Source of the DNA: CBDUMN01 sp965368335
GTDB lineage: Bacteria; Pseudomonadota; Alphaproteobacteria; Rhodospirillales; JAPHRK01
Direction: 5' to 3'
Length of the DNA stretch: 64,000 nucleotides
Assembly (NCBI GenBank): GCA_965368335.1
Contig: CBDUMN010000001.1
Span: 34,471 to 98,470 of the forward strand
In this document: in pieces, positions 60,216 through 64,000 of the stretch
Numbering within the stretch: the stretch's first letter is position 1
How the letters are laid out: each line of letters starts with the position of its first letter
Notes under the pieces: model-generated
What the model was told of the DNA's origin: nothing
The model's database searches: none
What the model saw: the letters and a program-made list of their open reading frames with translations, nothing else
Position numbers and translations under genes: made by a program

Positions 60216-60595
60216 TAGGCCGTCTCCTCACGTTCACGCAACACAATGGTCATGTTGCTGAAGGGTTTCTGAATACGGCCGACACGGCCCCGAGCACGCG
60301 GACGCCAACGTTTCATCACCATGGCGCGGCCAACGCTGGCCTCGGCAACGAACAAACGGTCGACGTCAAGCTGATGGTTGTTCTCTGCATTGGCGATAGC
60401 CGCCTGCAGAACCTTTTTGACGTCGCCCGCAACGCGGCGCTTATTGAACGTCAGGCTGATCAGAGCCTTTTCGGCGTCCATACCGCGGATCGACTGAGCC
60501 ACCAGGTTCAGCTTCTGCGGGCTGGTCCGCAACATGCGGATCGAGCCTTTGGCCTCATTTTCGGCCAGACGGCGGGGAGCTGCTTTCTTACCCAT
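60215..60595 (-). CDS. rplV: 50S ribosomal protein L22
   Basis: A 126-aa L22. RMLRTSPQKLNLVAQSIRGMDAEKALISLTFNKRR and the exit-tunnel loop RWRPRARGRVGRIQKPFSNMTIVL. Overlaps the rpsC start by one base. Confidence 0.97.
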   Translation of the reverse strand: MGKKAAPRRLAENEAKGSIRMLRTSPQKLNLVAQSIRGMDAEKALISLTFNKRRVAGDVKKVLQAAIANAENNHQLDVDRLFVAEASVGRAMVMKRWRPRARGRVGRIQKPFSNMTIVLREREETA

Positions 60596-60597
60596 GA

Positions 60598-60876
60598 CTA
60601 CTTCCTCTTCGCCTTCTTATCGGCAGCGTGGCCGTAGTAGGTGCGGCTCGGCGAAAACTCACCGAACTTGTGACCGATCATATCTTCGGTCACCAGCACG
60701 GGAATGAACTTCTTGCCGTTGTAGACACCAAAGGTGATCCCCACGAACTGCGGTAGAATGGTCGACCGGCGAGACCAGGTCTTAACCACTTCTTTGCGGC
60801 CCGAGGAGCGCACAGCTTCGGCCTTCTTAAGAAGGTAGCTGTCGACAAACGGTCCTTTCCAAACGGAACGAGGCAC
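60598..60876 (-). CDS. rpsS: 30S ribosomal protein S19
   Basis: A 92-aa S19: PRSVWKGPFVDSYLLKKAE, TWSRRSTILPQFVGITFGVYNGKKFIPVLVTEDMIGHKFGEFSPSRTYYGH. Small-subunit head protein, full length. Confidence 0.97.
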   Translation of the reverse strand: MPRSVWKGPFVDSYLLKKAEAVRSSGRKEVVKTWSRRSTILPQFVGITFGVYNGKKFIPVLVTEDMIGHKFGEFSPSRTYYGHAADKKAKRK

Positions 60877-60888
60877 GACTGCCCTCCT

Positions 60889-61719
60889 TTACTTCGCGTG
60901 CCGACGGCGCATGATGAGCCGATCGGTCTTCTTGTTGCTACGGGTCCGCTTACCCTTGGTGGGTTTACCCCAAGGAGTGACCGGATGACGGCCGCCCGAG
61001 GTACGGCCTTCGCCGCCACCATGCGGGTGATCCACCGGGTTCATGGCGACACCACGAACTGCCGGGCGTTTGCCGAGCCAGCGATTGCGGCCAGCCTTGC
61101 CCAGATTGGTGTTCTTCTGATCCGGGTTGGAAACTGCGCCGATGGTGGCCATGCACTCGGCACGGACCAGACGAAGTTCGCCGGAACCCAGACGAAGCTG
61201 AGCGTAGCCCTGATCCTTACCGACCAGCTGCACGTAGGTGCCGCCGGCACGGGCGATCTGACCACCCTTGCCCACTTTCATCTCCACATTGTGGATGATG
61301 GTGCCGACCGGAATGGCCGACATGGGCATGGCGTTACCCGGCTTGATGTCCGCGCTCTTGTCGGCAATCACGGTGTCGCCTTCTTTGAGACGTTGCGGAG
61401 CCAGGATATAAGCCTTGTCGCCGTCCTGATAGTTAATCAGTGCAATGAAGGCCGTCCGGTTGGGATCGTATTCGAGACGCTCGACAGTGGCGGGAACGCC
61501 AAACTTGCCGTTACGTTTGAAGTCGATCACGCGGTAACGGCGCTTATGTCCGCCACCACGACGCCGGGAGGTGATGCGACCGGTGTTGTTACGGCCGCCC
61601 TTCTTCGTCAGACCCTCGGTCAACCCTTTCTCCGGCTTGCCCTTGTAGAGCCCGGAGCGGTCGATCAGGACCAGATTGCGCTGGCCCGGGGTGCTCGGTT
61701 TGTATTGCTTCAGAGCCAT
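60889..61719 (-). CDS. rplB: 50S ribosomal protein L2
   Basis: A 276-aa L2. ALKQYKPSTPGQRNLVLIDRSGLYKGKPEKGLTEG start; the peptidyl-transferase-near segment RGVAMNPVDHPHGGGEGRTSGGRHPVTPWG is intact, with the conserved His. Core 23S-binding protein. Confidence 0.97.
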   Translation of the reverse strand: MALKQYKPSTPGQRNLVLIDRSGLYKGKPEKGLTEGLTKKGGRNNTGRITSRRRGGGHKRRYRVIDFKRNGKFGVPATVERLEYDPNRTAFIALINYQDGDKAYILAPQRLKEGDTVIADKSADIKPGNAMPMSAIPVGTIIHNVEMKVGKGGQIARAGGTYVQLVGKDQGYAQLRLGSGELRLVRAECMATIGAVSNPDQKNTNLGKAGRNRWLGKRPAVRGVAMNPVDHPHGGGEGRTSGGRHPVTPWGKPTKGKRTRSNKKTDRLIMRRRHAK

Positions 61720-61723
61720 CTGC

Positions 61724-62047
61724 TTAGACCCCCGTCGTCACGTCGATGGAGTGACCCTCGGCGAGGGTAACGATAGCCTTCTTCACGTCGTTGCGCTTGC
61801 CGACGGTTCCGCGGAAACGCTTCACCTTACCCTTGTTGACGAGGGTATTGACGGCTTTCACCTTGACGTTGAAGAGACCTTCCACCGCGGCTTTGATCTC
61901 GAACTTGTTGGCGTTGAGCGGCACCTGGAAAGTCACCTGGTTATGCTCCGAGATGATCGTCGCCTTCTCGGTAATAACCGGACGGGTGATCACCTGGTAC
62001 ATCCGCTCCTTGCTCAGCGAGCTGTCTTTTGGGCTGTACTTGCTCAT
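61724..62047 (-). CDS. rplW: 50S ribosomal protein L23
   Basis: A 107-aa L23 (YQVITRPVITEKATIISEHNQVTFQVPLNANKFEIKAAVEGLFNVKV), docking site for trigger factor and SRP at the tunnel exit. Its ATG overlaps the rplD stop (ATGA), so the short Ser/Lys-rich extension ahead of YQVITRP is retained. Confidence 0.95.
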   Translation of the reverse strand: MSKYSPKDSSLSKERMYQVITRPVITEKATIISEHNQVTFQVPLNANKFEIKAAVEGLFNVKVKAVNTLVNKGKVKRFRGTVGKRNDVKKAIVTLAEGHSIDVTTGV

Positions 62048-62664
62048 TTCAGTCGCTCCACCAACTTCTCTACGGCGTCCTTGGTCAGGACAAGCTTTTC
62101 GCGCCGCAAAATGTCGTAAACGTTGGCGCCCTGGCTCGGCAGCACGTCAAGACCGACGATGTTGCTGGCCGCACGGGCGAAACCTTCGTTCACCGCATCG
62201 CCGTCAATGACCAGAGCGGTCTTCCAACCAAGCGCAGCGACCATTTTGGAAAGGTCGGCGGTCTTGCCGGATTTCAGCTCGGCCTTATCGAGAACGATGA
62301 GGCTACCGTCGGCTTGCTTGGCCGACAGAGCGGTGCGCAGAGCCAGCTTACGAACCTTCTGAGGAAGGCTGTGGGCATGGCTGCGAACCACGGGGCCGAA
62401 GGCCTTACCGCCGCCCCGCATATGCGGAACCTTGCGGCTACCCTGACGGGCGTTGCCCGAACCTTTCTGGCGGAACGGCTTAGCGCCGGTGCCGGAAACT
62501 TCGGAACGGTTTTTCGTTTTGTGGGTGCCGGTCTGGCGCTTAGCCAGCTGCCAGCGAACCGCACGCTGAAGAAGGTCGGCACGAACCTCTACGCCGAACA
62601 CGGCGTCGTCGAGATCGATATTGCCCGCCTTCTTATTTTCGAGGCTGATAACGTCCAATTTCAT
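62044..62664 (-). CDS. rplD: 50S ribosomal protein L4
   Basis: A 206-aa L4. RTGTHKTKNRSEVSGTGAKPFRQKGSGNARQGSRKVPHMRGGGKAFGP is the tunnel loop. In gammaproteobacteria L4 also regulates the S10 operon; no leader structure for this is claimed here. Confidence 0.97.
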   Translation of the reverse strand: MKLDVISLENKKAGNIDLDDAVFGVEVRADLLQRAVRWQLAKRQTGTHKTKNRSEVSGTGAKPFRQKGSGNARQGSRKVPHMRGGGKAFGPVVRSHAHSLPQKVRKLALRTALSAKQADGSLIVLDKAELKSGKTADLSKMVAALGWKTALVIDGDAVNEGFARAASNIVGLDVLPSQGANVYDILRREKLVLTKDAVEKLVERLK

Positions 62665-62669
62665 AGCCC

Positions 62670-63431
62670 CTACTCCTCCGTCTCGCTGGCTTCAGCTTCA
62701 GCCGCGGGTGCTTCCTCAGCGGGAGCTTCCTCGGCGGGAGCGGCAGCAGCTTCTTCAGCCTTACGGACGCCTGCCGGGAAGGGTACACCTTCCGGAGCAA
62801 CCCGCTTCACGGCGTCTTTGACCAGGACCCAGCCGCCCTTGGAACCGGGCACGGAGCCCTTCACCAGGATCAGGCCGCGGTCGAGATCGGTATCGACGAC
62901 GGTCAGGCTTTGAACGGTTACCCGCTCAGCGCCCATGTGACCGGCCATCTTCTTACCTTTGAAGACCTTGCCGGGGTCCTGACACTGACCGGTGGAACCG
63001 TGGCTACGATGGGAGATGGAAACGCCGTGCGAGGCCCGAAGACCGCCGAAGTTGTGGCGTTTCATGGCGCCAGCGAAACCTTTACCAATGCTTGAACCGG
63101 TCACGTCCACGTGCTGCCCAGCAACGAAGTGCTCAGCAGTAATCTCCGCGCCCACATCAACGAGGGCGTCGGCACTCACGCGAAACTCAACCAGCTTACG
63201 TTTCGGCTCAATCTTCGCTTTGGCGAAGTAAGCCCGCATTGGCTTGCTGACGTTTTTAACTTTTGCAGCTCCAACGCCGAGCTGAACAGCCGTGTAGCCG
63301 TCCTTCTCCTCGGTACGCTGAGCTACTACCTGACAATTGTCGACCTTCAGGACGGTGACCGGTACAGACCGGCCGTCATCCTGGAAGATGCGGCTCATGC
63401 CAAGTTTTTGCGCAATAAGACCGGAACGCAT
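62670..63431 (-). CDS. rplC: 50S ribosomal protein L3
   Basis: A 253-aa L3: RSGLIAQKLGMSRIFQDDGRSVPVTVLKVDNC start, GTSIGKGFAG-like GSSIGKGFAGAMKRHNFGG, and HRSHGSTGQCQDPGKVFKGKKMAGHMG. It ends with about 30 residues of Ala/Glu (EEAPAEEAPAAEAEASETEE), longer than in E. coli. Confidence 0.97.
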   Translation of the reverse strand: MRSGLIAQKLGMSRIFQDDGRSVPVTVLKVDNCQVVAQRTEEKDGYTAVQLGVGAAKVKNVSKPMRAYFAKAKIEPKRKLVEFRVSADALVDVGAEITAEHFVAGQHVDVTGSSIGKGFAGAMKRHNFGGLRASHGVSISHRSHGSTGQCQDPGKVFKGKKMAGHMGAERVTVQSLTVVDTDLDRGLILVKGSVPGSKGGWVLVKDAVKRVAPEGVPFPAGVRKAEEAAAAPAEEAPAEEAPAAEAEASETEE

Positions 63432-63538
63432 TGTTCCCTTCCTAATCTCTAGAACAGATCGTTTTTTAACTGAGCCGCTTCGCGGCGAAGGTCAAAATCG
63501 TGAATCTGTTCGGTTTCTACAGTTTAGAGGGCGATTCA

Positions 63539-63559
63539 CGGCTTAATTAGATTAAGCCG
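63539..63559 (-). promoter_or_regulatory. Hairpin in the rpsJ-rplC gap
   Basis: A perfect 9-bp stem CGGCTTAAT / ATTAAGCCG with a 3-nt loop, 9 nt past the rpsJ stop. A GC-rich GCCGCGAAGCGGC hairpin lies further along the same 136-nt gap. No good T-tract follows either. The gap is unusually long for this operon and may carry an internal promoter or leader control. Confidence 0.45.
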
Positions 63560-63567
63560 ATCACACT

Positions 63568-63876
63568 CTAGAGTTTGATCTCGACGTCGACACCAGCAGC
63601 GAGGTCGAGCTTCATCAGCGCGTCCACGGTCTGCGGAGTCGGGTCAACGATGTCCAAGAGCCGTTTGTGTGTCCGAATTTCGAACTGCTCGCGCGACTTC
63701 TTGTCGATGTGGGGCGAACGCAACACAGTGAAGCGCTCGATCCGGTTCGGGAGGGGGATGGGACCCCGCACTTCCGCACCAGTCCGCTTGGCCGTATTGA
63801 TGATCTCGGCAGTGGACTGATCCAGCACGCGATGATCAAACGCCTTGAGGCGGATGCGAATGTTTTGACTGTCCAT
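63568..63876 (-). CDS. rpsJ: 30S ribosomal protein S10
   Basis: A 102-aa S10/NusE: IRIRLKAFDHRVLDQSTAEIINTAKRTGAEVRGPIPLPNRIERFTVLRSPHIDKKSREQFEIRTHKRL. Also a transcription antitermination factor with NusB. Follows tuf, the usual arrangement. Confidence 0.97.
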   Translation of the reverse strand: MDSQNIRIRLKAFDHRVLDQSTAEIINTAKRTGAEVRGPIPLPNRIERFTVLRSPHIDKKSREQFEIRTHKRLLDIVDPTPQTVDALMKLDLAAGVDVEIKL

Positions 63877-63945
63877 AGTTTCTTGGACCCCAGTTAAGTG
63901 CTCGCTCCCCTGGCGAACCAGAGGAAACGAGCGTTACGAAAAAAG

Positions 63946-64000
63946 TTACTCAGTGATCTTTGAGACCACGCCGGCGCCGACGGTACGGCCGCCTTCGCGG
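63946..64000 (-). CDS. tuf: Elongation factor Tu, C-terminal end only
   Basis: The last bases of the window, read on the minus strand, encode REGGRTVGAGVVSKITE and a TAA stop, the invariant C-terminus of EF-Tu. The gene continues beyond the window. It immediately precedes rpsJ, as in many Alphaproteobacteria. Confidence 0.93.
   Translation of the reverse strand, partial: REGGRTVGAGVVSKITE

Noticed and set aside
1..64000. CRISPR arrays, rRNA genes, prophage, restriction-modification or toxin-antitoxin systems
   Set aside because: No regularly spaced repeats, rRNA sequence, integrase, phage structural or defence-type genes were recognised anywhere in the window.

Overview
The window comes from an alphaproteobacterium, most likely of the Rhodospirillales/Rhodospirillaceae type. 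This rests on the ribosomal cluster layout (adk follows secY, no rpsD between rpsK and rpoA, 122-aa S13, Ala/Glu-rich tail on L3), a DUF1489 gene, an ATP12-type F1 assembly chaperone, biotin-dependent propionyl- and methylcrotonyl-CoA carboxylases, and receiver proteins with a YFGPDRRR tail. Genus cannot be decided from sequence alone. Coding density is high, and most genes lie on the minus strand in long operons.

Layout. 1-4.2 kb (+): 3' end of a GH114-like gene, an acyl-CoA synthetase, two related single-span envelope proteins, a small unknown gene on the minus strand, and a frameshifted 2-hydroxychromene-2-carboxylate isomerase. 4.3-5.8 kb (-): pccB. 6.0-18.3 kb (-): one tightly packed leucine/isovalerate degradation (liu) operon, ivd-cupin-thiolase-SDR-acyl-CoA dehydrogenase-DsbA-like isomerase-metallophosphoesterase-rhodanese-mccB-liuC-mccA-liuE-DUF1489. 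18.6-19.5 kb (-): two hotdog thioesterases. 19.6-25.5 kb: a methyltransferase and an RND efflux operon with a divergent TetR regulator. 25.5-25.9 kb (-): a MerR regulator identified here as LiuR. The palindrome ACGTTTACGTAAACGT, or a one-mismatch copy, lies in the promoters of the liu operon, the thioesterase pair and liuR itself, always between or over boxes spaced 17 bp apart. This ties three separated loci into one regulon.

26-41 kb: FkbM methyltransferase, mgtE, maeB, tRNA-Leu(GAG), lipB, acyP, pccA, cobC, an Hpt/receiver/receiver signalling group, a small membrane protein, an ATP12 chaperone, an AsmA protein and a HAD phosphatase. One receiver ends in a peptide closely resembling the CheY-binding N-terminus of FliM.

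41.25-45.16 kb is an accessory block bounded by a roughly 33-nt inverted repeat. It holds a PAS histidine kinase, a glycosyltransferase and an FkbM methyltransferase, and ends in a strongly folded, IS-remnant-like stretch. 45.5-49.7 kb (-): RluA-type pseudouridine synthase, crcB, rarA, Do-like protease. 49.8-64 kb (-): the S10-spc-alpha ribosomal superoperon from tuf (cut by the window edge) to rplQ. Within it rpsC carries an apparent 7-nt deletion and frameshift. As rpsC is essential, this most probably marks a sequence error and warns that the other frameshift (isomerase at 3.6-4.2 kb) may also be an artefact.
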